A DNA stretch of 64,000 bases from Ralstonia pickettii (GTDB taxonomy: Bacteria > Pseudomonadota > Gammaproteobacteria > Burkholderiales > Burkholderiaceae). The stretch covers positions 682,001-746,000 of the forward strand of contig NZ_JFZG01000024.1 of NCBI RefSeq assembly GCF_000607165.1. The letters run 5' to 3'. Of the stretch, positions 36,817 to 45,857 are shown piece after piece. The notes below the pieces were generated by a model. It saw nothing but the letters and a program-made list of their open reading frames with translations, searched no databases and had not been told where the DNA came from. Position numbers and translations under genes: made by a program. Every line of letters begins with the position of its first letter. Within the stretch, counting starts at the first letter, position 1.

Positions 36817-38514
36817 ATGACATCGCTGGACGCCTTCCTGCGGTGCCGCGACTTTCTGCTCGCGCACCGTGAGGATTACGACACCGCTGTGCGCGATTTT
36901 GCGTGGCCCGAGTTGGACCGCTTCAACTGGGCGCTGGATTATTTCGACGCCATGGCGCGCGGCAACGACGGCATCGCCCTCTGGGTGGTCGACGATCAGG
37001 GCAACGAGACGCGGCTGTCGTTCGCGCAGATGGCCGAGCGCTCGGCGCGCGTGGCCAACCACTTGCGGGCGCTTGGTGTGCAGCGCGGTGATCGCATCCT
37101 GCTCATGCTCGGCAACGTGCCGGGGCTCTGGGATGTGATGCTCGCCAGCATCAAGATCGGCGCGGTCATCATCCCGGCCACGACACTGCTCACCGCCGAA
37201 GACTTGCGTGAGCGCATTGCCATGGGTGAGGTGAGCCACGTGGTGGCGGGCGCATCGGATTGCGCCAAGCTGGACGCCGTATCGGGCACGTTCACACGCA
37301 TCGCAGTCGGTGCGGACAAGGCGCCGCCCGGCTGGCACCGCTTTGAAGATGCCTACGAGGCATCCGCCGAATTCACGCCCGATGCACCAACGCAGGCCAA
37401 CGATCCGTTGCTGCTGTACTTCACTTCCGGCACCACGTCCAAACCCAAACTCGTGATGCATACGCATGCGAGCTATCCGGTCGGGCATTTGTCCACGCTG
37501 TACTGGATCGGCTTACGCCCGGGTGATGTGCACTGGAACATCAGTTCGCCGGGCTGGGCCAAGCACGCGTGGAGCTGCTTCTTCGCGCCGTGGAATGCCG
37601 GCGCCACCGTCTTCGTCTACAACTACGCGCGCTTCGAGCCCAAGGCGGCGCTGGATGTGCTCTGCCGCGCCAAGGTGACGACGCTGTGCGCACCGCCCAC
37701 GGTGTGGCGCATGCTGATCCAGGAAGACCTGGCCGCATGGAAGCCCGCGCTGCGCGAACTCGTGGGCGCCGGTGAGCCGCTCAATCCCGAGGTGATCGAA
37801 CGCGTGCGCGCGGCCTGGGGCATCACCATCCGCGACGGCTACGGCCAGACCGAAACCACCTGTCAGATCGGCAACAGCCCCGGGCAACCGGTCAAGGCAG
37901 GCTCGATGGGCCGGCCGCTGCCGGGCTACCGCATCACGCTGCGCGACCCCGACGGCCACGAGGCGGAAGAGGGCGAGATCTGCATCGAATTGAATTCACG
38001 CCCGACCGGCCTGATGGAGGGCTACGCCGGCAATGCGGACAAAACCGCCGAAGCCATGCGCGGCGGTGTGTATCACACCTCCGACATTGCCGCGCGCGAT
38101 GCCGGCGGCTACCTGACCTACGTCGGCCGCGCCGATGACGTGTTCAAGGCATCGGATTACCGTGTCAGCCCATTCGAGCTGGAGAGCGTGCTGATCGAAC
38201 ACCCGGCCATCGCCGAAGCCGCCGTCGTGCCAAGCCCCGACCCGTTGCGCCTGGCCGTGCCGAAAGCGTTCCTGGTCCTGCGTGCAGGACACGAAGCCGG
38301 CCCGGAGCTGGCGCGCGACATCCTCCGGTTTTGCCGCAGCCGATTGGCTTCCTACAAGCGCGTGCGCCGCATCGAATTTGCCGATCTGCCCAAAACCATC
38401 TCGGGCAAAATCCGGCGCGTCGAACTGCGCATGCGTGAAGCCACGCGCAGCGAAAGCGCCGCGGGCGTACGCAACCTGCAGGAATATTGGGAAGAGGATT
38501 TCCCGGCCGATTGA
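36817..38514 (+). CDS. AMP-forming acyl-CoA synthetase
   Basis: The 565-residue ANL-superfamily enzyme has the P-loop YFTSGTTSKPKLVMHTH, motif GYGQTETT, YHTSDIAARDAGGYLTYVGRADDVFKASDYRVSP and the catalytic Lys in PKTISGKIRR. It activates a carboxylic acid to an adenylate and then a thioester. The overall form resembles medium-chain or acetyl/propionyl-type acyl-CoA synthetases. The substrate is not readable. AGGAG precedes the ATG. Confidence 0.88.
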   Translation: MTSLDAFLRCRDFLLAHREDYDTAVRDFAWPELDRFNWALDYFDAMARGNDGIALWVVDDQGNETRLSFAQMAERSARVANHLRALGVQRGDRILLMLGNVPGLWDVMLASIKIGAVIIPATTLLTAEDLRERIAMGEVSHVVAGASDCAKLDAVSGTFTRIAVGADKAPPGWHRFEDAYEASAEFTPDAPTQANDPLLLYFTSGTTSKPKLVMHTHASYPVGHLSTLYWIGLRPGDVHWNISSPGWAKHAWSCFFAPWNAGATVFVYNYARFEPKAALDVLCRAKVTTLCAPPTVWRMLIQEDLAAWKPALRELVGAGEPLNPEVIERVRAAWGITIRDGYGQTETTCQIGNSPGQPVKAGSMGRPLPGYRITLRDPDGHEAEEGEICIELNSRPTGLMEGYAGNADKTAEAMRGGVYHTSDIAARDAGGYLTYVGRADDVFKASDYRVSPFELESVLIEHPAIAEAAVVPSPDPLRLAVPKAFLVLRAGHEAGPELARDILRFCRSRLASYKRVRRIEFADLPKTISGKIRRVELRMREATRSESAAGVRNLQEYWEEDFPAD

Positions 38515-38592
38515 TCCGAGCGTTGCGCTTTGGCACCCACGGAACGTGCGGCCCCCCGACCGCACGTTCCGCTGCGCCAGCGCTGACGGATA

Positions 38593-38934
38593 TCAGCGCG
38601 ACGAGCGTGGGACCAGGCGCAGTTGACGCGCGCGATCCAGATCGTAAGCCGGCACGCCACCGTGCGGCAGCGATGCACGTGAAGCGGCCAGGTCGCGGCC
38701 GCGCACGATGACCGGGGCGAGCGAGCCAGCGCGGATCAGGTCCGACGCCGCCAGTTCGATCCAGTCGCGGTAATTGCGATAGACCTCTTCGGCCGTGATC
38801 TTCTGATGCGCGCAATCGCAGAGCGACAGCGCTTCGGACGTGACGAAACAACTCACGACCTTGCCGTCGACAATGGCTTGGAAGAACAGGTCGCCTACGG
38901 ACCTGAAGGTCTTGCCGGTGAATGAAATGTTCAT
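38593..38934 (-). CDS. DUF1488 family protein
   Basis: The 113-residue product begins MNISFTGKTFRSVGDLFFQAIVDGKVV and matches the DUF1488 pattern: short strands, C-F-V-T-S-E-A-L, and a central helix QKITAEEVYRNYRDW. Residues after about 75 are a variable basic tail. GGGGGAG precedes ATG 38934. Function is unknown. Confidence 0.78.
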   Translation of the reverse strand: MNISFTGKTFRSVGDLFFQAIVDGKVVSCFVTSEALSLCDCAHQKITAEEVYRNYRDWIELAASDLIRAGSLAPVIVRGRDLAASRASLPHGGVPAYDLDRARQLRLVPRSSR

Positions 38935-39821
38935 GATGCTCCCCCATTGATCAGGCGTGCCGTTTGAGCGGCGTGCCCCACATGCCGCTTTCGCGGCGCA
39001 GTGGCCACATGCAGGAGCGTTATTTCCGAATGGAGGGATGACGATGCTCCAGATGTTGAATCCATCCGGATGCGATTGACCCAGTGAAGCGGGTCGGACT
39101 ATCCCTCGGTGCCGTTATACGGTCTGTCAATTCGGTAGTTGACTGCGGGTTCGCTCTCGCGCTGCGACCTTCCCCGTACAAAATTCCGTTATGTTTTTTT
39201 GGTTACCACAATTGGTGCATCAGCCCGACACCGACGGTAATCGAGATGGCCAGAAGCCAAAGCAAAACGGTGGAGGCGCGCGTCGCCGGAAGGCGTGTTT
39301 GAAAAAGGCGCCGACGCGTAGGAATTACCTGCCAATTAGCAGGGTGACGTTCCCACCCCAGGCGAGCACTCAAGCTCACTGTTCCCCGTTTGATTGTTCC
39401 CATGGCCCGCTCCCGAAAGCTCGCCGCTGCCGCGTATTTACTTATATTTAACTCTACTATTCTTGGGTTGCATTCTAGGACACTCTACGCAGACCGCTAG
39501 CGACCCTTGGCATGATTCTTATCCTCCATTTGGCTCATAACGGGAGGTTTAGGACATATTGGGGGTTCAAATATGAAGCGATTTTCATCACCTGCCAAGA
39601 TGATTAATCGATGCGCAAACGCTTACGTTTGAAACGCACGCCGATCGTGCCTCGCAACCTGCCCGCAAGGTACCGTCGATACAGTCATGCGCGTCCGGGT
39701 CCCATATGTTGCAAGACTGCACAGCAACAGGCGCCCCAGCGTAAAACAGCGAAATGCCGCGCGCGCTGCGGTACAGTGCCGCCGGGCTGGCAAGGCACCA
39801 GAGAACGAGCAGGACATCGAC
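38935..39821. other. Long mostly non-coding stretch with lower GC
   Basis: About 890 bp separate DUF1488 from the beta-lactamase-like gene. From about 39,100 to 39,600 the base composition is noticeably more AT-rich than the neighbours (runs such as TTTTTTT and TTTATATTTAAC). The only ORF with any gene character is the 66-codon minus-strand frame at 39203-39403. No repeat ends, tRNA or transposase fragment could be recognised. Confidence 0.5.
39203..39403 (-). CDS. Possible small tail-anchored membrane protein
   Basis: The 66-residue frame has a basic N-terminal part and a strong C-terminal hydrophobic helix (STVLLWLLAISITVGVGLMHQLW). GGGAG lies 7 nt before the ATG. It sits in an AT-rich gap without competing genes. 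The tail-anchor topology supports a real gene, but there is no family match I can recognise. Confidence 0.35.
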   Translation of the reverse strand: MGTIKRGTVSLSARLGWERHPANWQVIPTRRRLFQTRLPATRASTVLLWLLAISITVGVGLMHQLW

Positions 39822-40880
39822 ATGACGCAAGCAAGACGCGCCCGAAATAGCAGGGCGTTCGCAGGATTCGGGCGAGGGGGGAGCGCCGCTTTGATGGCAT
39901 TGGCAGCGTTGGTGGCAACGGCCGCCGCGCACGCTGCCGCGCCGAGCCTGGCAATGCGCCGTGCCGCCGTGGAATCCACACTCGCGAATGCCGGCAGTTG
40001 TCAGCGTCTGGGCGATTACTACTGGGAAATCGGTGACGCCCATGGCGAGCTGATGCACGGGCAGCGGGGCCAGCGGATCGGCCCGAACAAGACGGTGCGG
40101 CTGGCATCGGCATCCAAATGGGTGTTTGGTGCCTACGTGGTGGAGCGTGCGCAAGGCAAGCCCACACCTGCCGAAATCGACGCCCTCACCATGCGCTCTG
40201 GCTACGACGGGCTCAATCCGTTGCTGTGCAATCGCAACGACACCGTGCAAAGCTGCTTTGGGCGCGGTCGCAACGCCACCTTCACGCCGGGCCACGTCGG
40301 CCGTTTCAGCTACAACGGCGGCCATGATCAGAAGCTGCTGATGGATCTCGGTCTGGGCCGGGCCGACGCCGAGGCACTCAACAACGACCTCGACCGCCAG
40401 CTTGCCAATGCGCCGGGCCTGCGCGATGCCGGCCGGCCGCTCGGCATCCGCTACCTCGCACCCGAGCCGGCGGGCGGAATGATCGCCACGCCGGCGGCTT
40501 ATGGCCAGTTCCTGCGTCGCCTCATTCGCGGCGAATACCAGCTCGGCAAGATGCTCGGCCAGCATGCCGTGTGCACCGAGCCGGGCACGTGCTCGACCGC
40601 TGTCAGCACCCCGGCCGCGCTGCCGTGGCATTACGCGCTCAACTACTGGATCGAGGACCAGCCCGGCGGCGACGGCGCGTTCAGCTCGGCCGGCGCATTC
40701 GGCTTCTACCCGTGGATCACCGCTGACAAGCGCCACTACGGCATGCTCGTGCGCGAGACCCTTGCCCCCCGGGCTTATGTGCGCAGCGCGGCATGCGGCG
40801 CACTGATCCGCCGCGCCTTTACCGAGGGCAAGCCGCAGCATGCCGCAGAAGGTGCCAGCAGCCCCGATTTCGCCGACTGA
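39822..40880 (+). CDS. Exported serine-beta-lactamase-like hydrolase
   Basis: The 352-residue product starts at ATG 39822 with an export signal (SAALMALAALVATAAAHA, cut before APSL). A penicillin-binding-type fold follows: S-x-x-K as SASK in VRLASASKWVFGAYV, Y-x-N as FSYNGGHD, and GAFGFYPWITAD in the place of the third motif. It is probably a periplasmic class-C-like hydrolase or esterase rather than a true beta-lactamase. It precedes two proteases in the same direction. Confidence 0.78.
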   Translation: MTQARRARNSRAFAGFGRGGSAALMALAALVATAAAHAAAPSLAMRRAAVESTLANAGSCQRLGDYYWEIGDAHGELMHGQRGQRIGPNKTVRLASASKWVFGAYVVERAQGKPTPAEIDALTMRSGYDGLNPLLCNRNDTVQSCFGRGRNATFTPGHVGRFSYNGGHDQKLLMDLGLGRADAEALNNDLDRQLANAPGLRDAGRPLGIRYLAPEPAGGMIATPAAYGQFLRRLIRGEYQLGKMLGQHAVCTEPGTCSTAVSTPAALPWHYALNYWIEDQPGGDGAFSSAGAFGFYPWITADKRHYGMLVRETLAPRAYVRSAACGALIRRAFTEGKPQHAAEGASSPDFAD

Positions 40881-41004
40881 CGAACCCCGTAGATCAAGCG
40901 GACGAGCCATCGCCTAACGTGGTTGCAGGTGGCGCCGCATCCTGTCGGCACCCTCGGCACGCCGGTTGCGACGCACGGGCCACCTACCTACATGGAGATG
41001 GCCC

Positions 41005-42603
41005 ATGGTCCGGCACCCCCTGCGCGGCAGCGAGCGCACCATTCCTGAAGACGCACGCATCCTCGGCGATGCGCATCCGACCGAGCAGATCCGGGCGCTC
41101 GTGCAATTGCGCCGCCCCAACGAGGCTGAACTCAATGCGCGCCTGTCCGGATTTGTCCACGCGCATGCCGCCGGGACGCCATCGCCCACACCCCTGACCC
41201 GCGAAGAGTGGGCCGCCCAGTTTGGCGCCACCACGGACGACATCGACGCCATCCGCACGTTTGCCCGCGAACATGGCCTGCAAGTGGTCGAAGTGAACGT
41301 GGCCGCCGCTACCGTCATGCTCGAAGGCTCCGTCGAACAGTTCTGCCGGGCGTTCGATACGCACCTGCATCGCGTGGCACATGGCGGCAGCGAATACCGT
41401 GGGCGTTCCGGCCCGCTGCGGTTGCCGGAGTCGTTGCAGGACGTGGTCGTGGCCGTGCTGGGGCTCGACTCGCGGCCGCAGGCGGCGCCGCACTTTCGCT
41501 TTGTGCCGTTGCCAACAGGGGTGATGGAGCCGGGAGGCATCCGGCCCGCGCGCGCGGCGCCCGCCGCGTCGTACACGCCAGTGCAGCTCGCGCAGCTCTA
41601 CGGCTTTCCGCAGGGCGACGGCGCAGGTCAGTGCATTGCGTTTGTTGAGCTTGGCGGTGGCTATCGGGAAGACGATCTGCGTGCGTATTTCCAAGAGCTG
41701 GGCGTGCCGACGCCCAAAGTGACGGCCATACCGGTCGGGCAGGGCGCCAACCGCCCAACGGGCGACCCAAGCGGGCCCGACGGCGAAGTCATGCTCGACC
41801 TGGAAGTGGCAGGCGCCGCGGCGCCGGGCGCCACGCTGGCCGTGTACTTCACCGTCAATACCGACGCCGGTTTTGTGCAGGCCATCAACGCCGCTATCCA
41901 TGACACCAAGCTGCGGCCCTCGGTGGTGTCCATCAGTTGGGGCGCGCCTGAGAGCGCTTGGACGCCGCAGGCCATGCAGGCCGTCAACGCCGCGTTGCAG
42001 AGCGCCGCAACGATGGGCGTGACAGTGTGTGTGGCCTCGGGCGACAGCGGCTCCAGTGACGGCCAGCCTGATCGCGCTGATCACGTCGACTTTCCCGCCT
42101 CCAGCCCGTACGCGCTGGCATGCGGCGGCACCAGCGTGCGCGCCAGCGGAAACCGCATCGCAGAGGAAACCGTCTGGAACGACGGCGCACGAGGCGGTGC
42201 GGGCGGCGGCGGGGTGAGCACCGTCTTTGCGTTGCCGAGTTGGCAGCAGGGCCTGGCCGCGCAGCAGACCGGCGGCGAGAGTGTGCCGCTGGCGCGGCGC
42301 GGCGTGCCCGATGTCTCGGCCGATGCCGACCCGCTGACCGGCTATGCCGTCCGCGTGGATGGCGAGTCCGGCGTGGTAGGTGGCACCAGCGCCGCGGCAC
42401 CGCTGTGGGCCGCGCTCATCGCACGCATCAACGCCATCAAGGGGCGGCCGGCGGGTTATCTGCATGCACGGCTGTATCAGAACCCCGGTGCGTTCAACGA
42501 CATCAAGCAGGGCAACAACGGCACCTTTGCCGCCGCGCCCGGTTGGGACGCCTGCACAGGCCTGGGCAGCCCCAAAGGCGACGCGATCGCGAACCTTTTC
42601 TAG
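41005..42603 (+). CDS. S53 sedolisin/kumamolisin-type acid peptidase
   Basis: The 532-residue proenzyme has an N-terminal pro-activation domain (about 1-180, PLTREEWAAQFGATTDD) and an S53 catalytic domain. The Glu/Asp pair lies in DGEVMLDLEVAGAAAPGA, the oxyanion Asp region in VASGDSGSSDG, and the nucleophile in GVVGGTSAAAPLWAAL. A Ca site sits near the C-terminus (NDIKQGNNG). No classical signal peptide is obvious after ATG 41005, which has GGAG upstream. It is active at low pH by family analogy. Confidence 0.9.
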   Translation: MVRHPLRGSERTIPEDARILGDAHPTEQIRALVQLRRPNEAELNARLSGFVHAHAAGTPSPTPLTREEWAAQFGATTDDIDAIRTFAREHGLQVVEVNVAAATVMLEGSVEQFCRAFDTHLHRVAHGGSEYRGRSGPLRLPESLQDVVVAVLGLDSRPQAAPHFRFVPLPTGVMEPGGIRPARAAPAASYTPVQLAQLYGFPQGDGAGQCIAFVELGGGYREDDLRAYFQELGVPTPKVTAIPVGQGANRPTGDPSGPDGEVMLDLEVAGAAAPGATLAVYFTVNTDAGFVQAINAAIHDTKLRPSVVSISWGAPESAWTPQAMQAVNAALQSAATMGVTVCVASGDSGSSDGQPDRADHVDFPASSPYALACGGTSVRASGNRIAEETVWNDGARGGAGGGGVSTVFALPSWQQGLAAQQTGGESVPLARRGVPDVSADADPLTGYAVRVDGESGVVGGTSAAAPLWAALIARINAIKGRPAGYLHARLYQNPGAFNDIKQGNNGTFAAAPGWDACTGLGSPKGDAIANLF

Positions 42604-42616
42604 CAGCGAGGCACGC

Positions 42617-44197
42617 ATGACTACCACTGACCAGCCGTTCTTCGACCCGACCGCTTACGGCAACGGCCCCGACGACAGCGTGACCGACACCAGCGAGGGC
42701 ATGGCGATCACGCACCACACCGTGCGCATTGGCAGACGCGACATCGCCTACACCGCGCATGCCGGCCACCTCGTCACGGTAGACCCGAGCAGCTCGCAGC
42801 CCGTGGCCAAGATGTTCCACGTGGCATTTGTGGCGGACACGCCCGCGGGCGGCGCGCAGGCGCGGCCGGTGACGTTCTTCTATAACGGCGGGCCGGGGTC
42901 TTCGGCGGTGTTCGTGCTGCTGGGGTCGTTTGCACCGCGCCGCATCGTGACGTCGATGCCGTCGTTCACGCCGCCCGCGCCGTATCGCATGGAAGACAAC
43001 CCCGACAGCCTGCTTGATCGCTCCGACCTTGTTTTCATCAACCCGGTCGGCACCGGCTATTCGACGGCCATTGCGCCCAAGCGCAACCTCGATTTCTGGG
43101 GCGTCGATCAGGACGCACGCAGCATCGCTCAGTTCATCAAGCGCTGGCTGACGGCCAATGATCGATGGAATTCGCCCAAGTTTCTGTTTGGCGAGTCTTA
43201 TGGCACGGCGCGTTCCTGCGTGCTCTCGTACGTGCTGCATGAAGACGGGGTGGACTTGAACGGCATCACGCTGCAGTCGTCCATCCTCGACTACACGCAG
43301 GCGGGCAACCCGGTTGGGCTCTTGCCGACGTGTGCCGCAGATGCGTGGTTCCACAAGCGTGCAACTTCACCCAAAGGCGGCCCGCTGCCCGCCGACGTGG
43401 GCGACTTTGCCGAAGCTGCCGCCGTATTTGCCAGCACCGATTACGAAAAAGCGCTCGCCAAACCCACGCATGCCGATCCGGCCGTGCTGAAAGCGTTGTC
43501 TGCCTACACCGGCATCGATGCGGCTACGTTGCAAGGCTGGCGGCTGGATGTGGCAGCGTCTGACGGCGCGGGCACGTCGCTGTTCCTGACCACGCTGCTG
43601 GCAGACAAGGGCTTGTCGCTGGGTGCGTACGACGGCCGCGTCACGGGCATCCACACCGGCATTGCGGCCAGTGTTGATCCGAACTCCGGTGGCAACGATC
43701 CGACCATGACGGCGGTGTCCGGCGTCTACACCGCCATGTGGAACACCTACCTGAACGACGACCTGAAGTTCACGTCCAACTCGGCCTTCACGGATCTGAA
43801 CGACCAGGCCTTCCGCCATTGGGACTTCCGCCACACCGACCCCACCGGCGCGCAAAAGGGGCTCGACGCCAACGGCAATGTCGCGCTCTACACCGCCGGC
43901 GACCTGGCCGCCACGATGAGCCTGAACGTGGATCTGAAAGTGTTCTCAGCCAACGGCTACTACGACTTCGTCACGCCGTTCTACCAGACCATGCTGGACC
44001 TGAAGGCGATGCCGTTGCTGGATGCGGGTGTGCGCAAGAACCTCTCGGCGGGGTTTTATCCATCGGGGCACATGGTGTACCTCGACGGCGGCTCGCGCAC
44101 GGCATTGAAGGCGGACCTGGCGCGCCTTTACGACGCCGCCACGACCGACCACCAGGCCGTCGCGCGCATCCGCATGCTGCAGGCGCGCAAGGCATAA
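42617..44197 (+). CDS. S10 serine carboxypeptidase family protein
   Basis: The 526-residue protein has the S10 motifs: the NGGPGSS oxyanion loop (FFYNGGPGSSAVFVLLG), nucleophile GESYGTARS, Asp in SANGYYDFVTPF and His in YPSGHMVYLDGG. It removes C-terminal residues from peptides, usually at acid pH. It starts 13 bp after the S53 stop, so endo- and exopeptidase are probably made together. No signal peptide is visible (MTTTDQPFFDP). Confidence 0.9.
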   Translation: MTTTDQPFFDPTAYGNGPDDSVTDTSEGMAITHHTVRIGRRDIAYTAHAGHLVTVDPSSSQPVAKMFHVAFVADTPAGGAQARPVTFFYNGGPGSSAVFVLLGSFAPRRIVTSMPSFTPPAPYRMEDNPDSLLDRSDLVFINPVGTGYSTAIAPKRNLDFWGVDQDARSIAQFIKRWLTANDRWNSPKFLFGESYGTARSCVLSYVLHEDGVDLNGITLQSSILDYTQAGNPVGLLPTCAADAWFHKRATSPKGGPLPADVGDFAEAAAVFASTDYEKALAKPTHADPAVLKALSAYTGIDAATLQGWRLDVAASDGAGTSLFLTTLLADKGLSLGAYDGRVTGIHTGIAASVDPNSGGNDPTMTAVSGVYTAMWNTYLNDDLKFTSNSAFTDLNDQAFRHWDFRHTDPTGAQKGLDANGNVALYTAGDLAATMSLNVDLKVFSANGYYDFVTPFYQTMLDLKAMPLLDAGVRKNLSAGFYPSGHMVYLDGGSRTALKADLARLYDAATTDHQAVARIRMLQARKA

Positions 44198-44234
44198 GCG
44201 GCGGGCATGCAGGCCGCGCCGCGCAATGCGTGGA

Positions 44235-44366
44235 TCAATAGCCGCGGTAATACGGATGGTAGTAGTGCGGGCGTTCGTAATAGCCGCCAGCCGGCACCAC
44301 CACGCATGCGCTCAGCGCAGAGGTAGCGGCAGCAGCAAGGATGAGCAGGGCGATGGTGCGTTTCAT
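44235..44366 (-). CDS. Very short lipoprotein with Tyr/His-rich tail
   Basis: A 43-codon gene reads MKRTIALLILAAAATSALSAC, with a lipobox LSAC, then a short segment rich in Tyr and His (ERPHYYHPYYRGY). Such mini-lipoproteins are common in Burkholderiaceae. It is convergent with the S10 gene. The lipobox is clear; function is unknown. Confidence 0.65.
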   Translation of the reverse strand: MKRTIALLILAAAATSALSACVVVPAGGYYERPHYYHPYYRGY

Positions 44367-44813
44367 GGTGAGGCTCCGTAGTGATCGTTGGACTTGGCCT
44401 CACTGTATGGAAACGGCTCGCAACTGCGCTTTACCGTTTGTAAGCAAAACTGTGACGCCCAGGCCGGTAATTCACCGTCTGCCCCAGGGGTGGCAACGCT
44501 TGCACCGCGGCCGCCGTAATTTGCCGTTACTTTTGCGATCAGACTGTGGAGCGGATCGGGTGCGGTCAGGCACTGTCAGCGCAGCGCCACAATGTTCCAC
44601 GAACTTACCGCCACACTATTGACAGATCGTCGAGATCGGCGGGAAATACAACAAACGGCAAACGTTGGGCTTCAGGTTTGAACGCCCGGCGCCGATAGCC
44701 GTCCATATAGATGTCAGGGCGTCTCGGCCCAGTCGAGACAGCGAAGCCCTGCGGGGACTATGCGATGCGCGCCGCCCAACCGTGCGCATCGGCAACACAT
44801 CGGGGGACGCATC
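44367..44813. other. Intergenic region without recognised genes
   Basis: About 450 bp separate the mini-lipoprotein from the small membrane protein. No ORF with coding character, tRNA or repeat was seen. Confidence 0.5.
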
Positions 44814-44960
44814 ATGACGAATTTTCTGGAATCCACCATTGCCTGGGTCGCACCGTGCCTGATTGCCACTGCGATCATCGTGCCGGTCATGTGGAGCAAG
44901 CTGCGTACGCGCCGTCTGCTCGAAGCCATGCACCAGGCACGCGAACACCGCGACGAGTGA
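44814..44960 (+). CDS. Short single-pass membrane protein
   Basis: The 48-residue product MTNFLESTIAWVAPCLIATA and onward has one membrane helix (residues 8-27), followed by a basic and then acidic tail. ATG 44814 has GGGGA upstream. A strong terminator follows about 55 bp downstream. No family was recognised. Confidence 0.55.
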   Translation: MTNFLESTIAWVAPCLIATAIIVPVMWSKLRTRRLLEAMHQAREHRDE

Positions 44961-45016
44961 TTTGTCGATCGGCCATCTGCGCCGATCCCACTTTCTAGCC
45001 ACGCCAGTAAAAACGA

Positions 45017-45049
45017 AAACGGGCGCCGCATTGCTGCTGGCGCCCGTTT
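45017..45049. terminator. Bidirectional Rho-independent terminator
   Basis: AAACGGGCGCC (45017-45027) and GGCGCCCGTTT (45039-45049) form a perfect 11-bp stem with an 11-nt loop and A/T-rich flanks. It separates the small membrane gene from the convergent azoR gene and can serve both. Confidence 0.85.
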
Positions 45050-45103
45050 GGCATTCTGCGAGGCGGAGTGCGGCGCGTCCCGTTGCTCCGCAATCGCGTT
45101 CGC

Positions 45104-45730
45104 TCAGGCAGCCACGGCCTGGCTCACAACGTCGCGCATGGCTGCGTGTGCTGCTTCCAACGCTTGCGTGCGGGCGTCCGGGCCCATCGCCAGGCGTTCT
45201 GCGCGTACGAACTGCACATCGGTGATGCCGAAGAAACCGAACACGGTCTTCAGATACGCCTCCTGGAAATCCATGGCGGCTGCGGGGCCGGCGGAGTACA
45301 TGCCGCCGCGTGTCGACGCAACGATCACCTTCTTGCCACCGGCCAAGCCAACAGGGCCGTTTTCCGTGTATTTGAACGTGCGGCCGGCTTGCGCCACGCG
45401 GTCGATCCAGGCCTTGAGCTGGCTCGGCACCGAGAAGTTGTACATCGGCGCGCCAACCACGATCACGTCGCTGGCGAGCAGTTCGTTTACGAGCGCTTCC
45501 GAGCGGGCGTGCTCGGCGCGGGTGGCGTCGTCAAAATCATCGGCGCCCGTGGCGCGGAAGCCGGCGGCAATGGCGCCGTCCAGGTGCGGAATCGCTTCGA
45601 CCGACAGGTCACGGTGGACAACGGTGGCGCTCGGGTGTTCGCGGCGCAGCTCGTCGACAATGGCGGCGCTCAGGATGCGCGAGGCCGAGGCGTCACCGAG
45701 GATGCTGGAATCAATGTGAAGGACTTGCAT
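45104..45730 (-). CDS. azoR: FMN-dependent NADH-azoreductase
   Basis: The 208-residue flavodoxin-fold enzyme begins MQVLHIDSSILGDASASRIL with the FMN phosphate loop. It has SDVIVVGAPMYNFSVPSQLKAWIDR, the conserved M-Y-N-F motif, and STRGGMYSAG. It reduces azo compounds and quinones by two-electron transfer in the cytoplasm. GGAGAG precedes ATG 45730. It is divergent from a LysR gene, the usual regulator pairing. Confidence 0.93.
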   Translation of the reverse strand: MQVLHIDSSILGDASASRILSAAIVDELRREHPSATVVHRDLSVEAIPHLDGAIAAGFRATGADDFDDATRAEHARSEALVNELLASDVIVVGAPMYNFSVPSQLKAWIDRVAQAGRTFKYTENGPVGLAGGKKVIVASTRGGMYSAGPAAAMDFQEAYLKTVFGFFGITDVQFVRAERLAMGPDARTQALEAAHAAMRDVVSQAVAA

Positions 45731-45857
45731 GGTGTCTCTCCAAGAAAAAGGTGGGTTGCTGGAAAGATAGTGCGATGCAGCGAGTTCCAGTAGTGGGTCT
45801 AATCGACACACATCGTTCTACCGGTGAGACAATGCGCCCGTGCTTCGGAGAACGGCC

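Noticed and set aside
39588-40910. Long minus-strand ORF of 440 codons opposite the beta-lactamase-like gene
   Set aside because: It is antisense to a gene with clear motifs, and its translation is Arg/Gly/His-rich low-complexity sequence typical of high-GC shadow frames.
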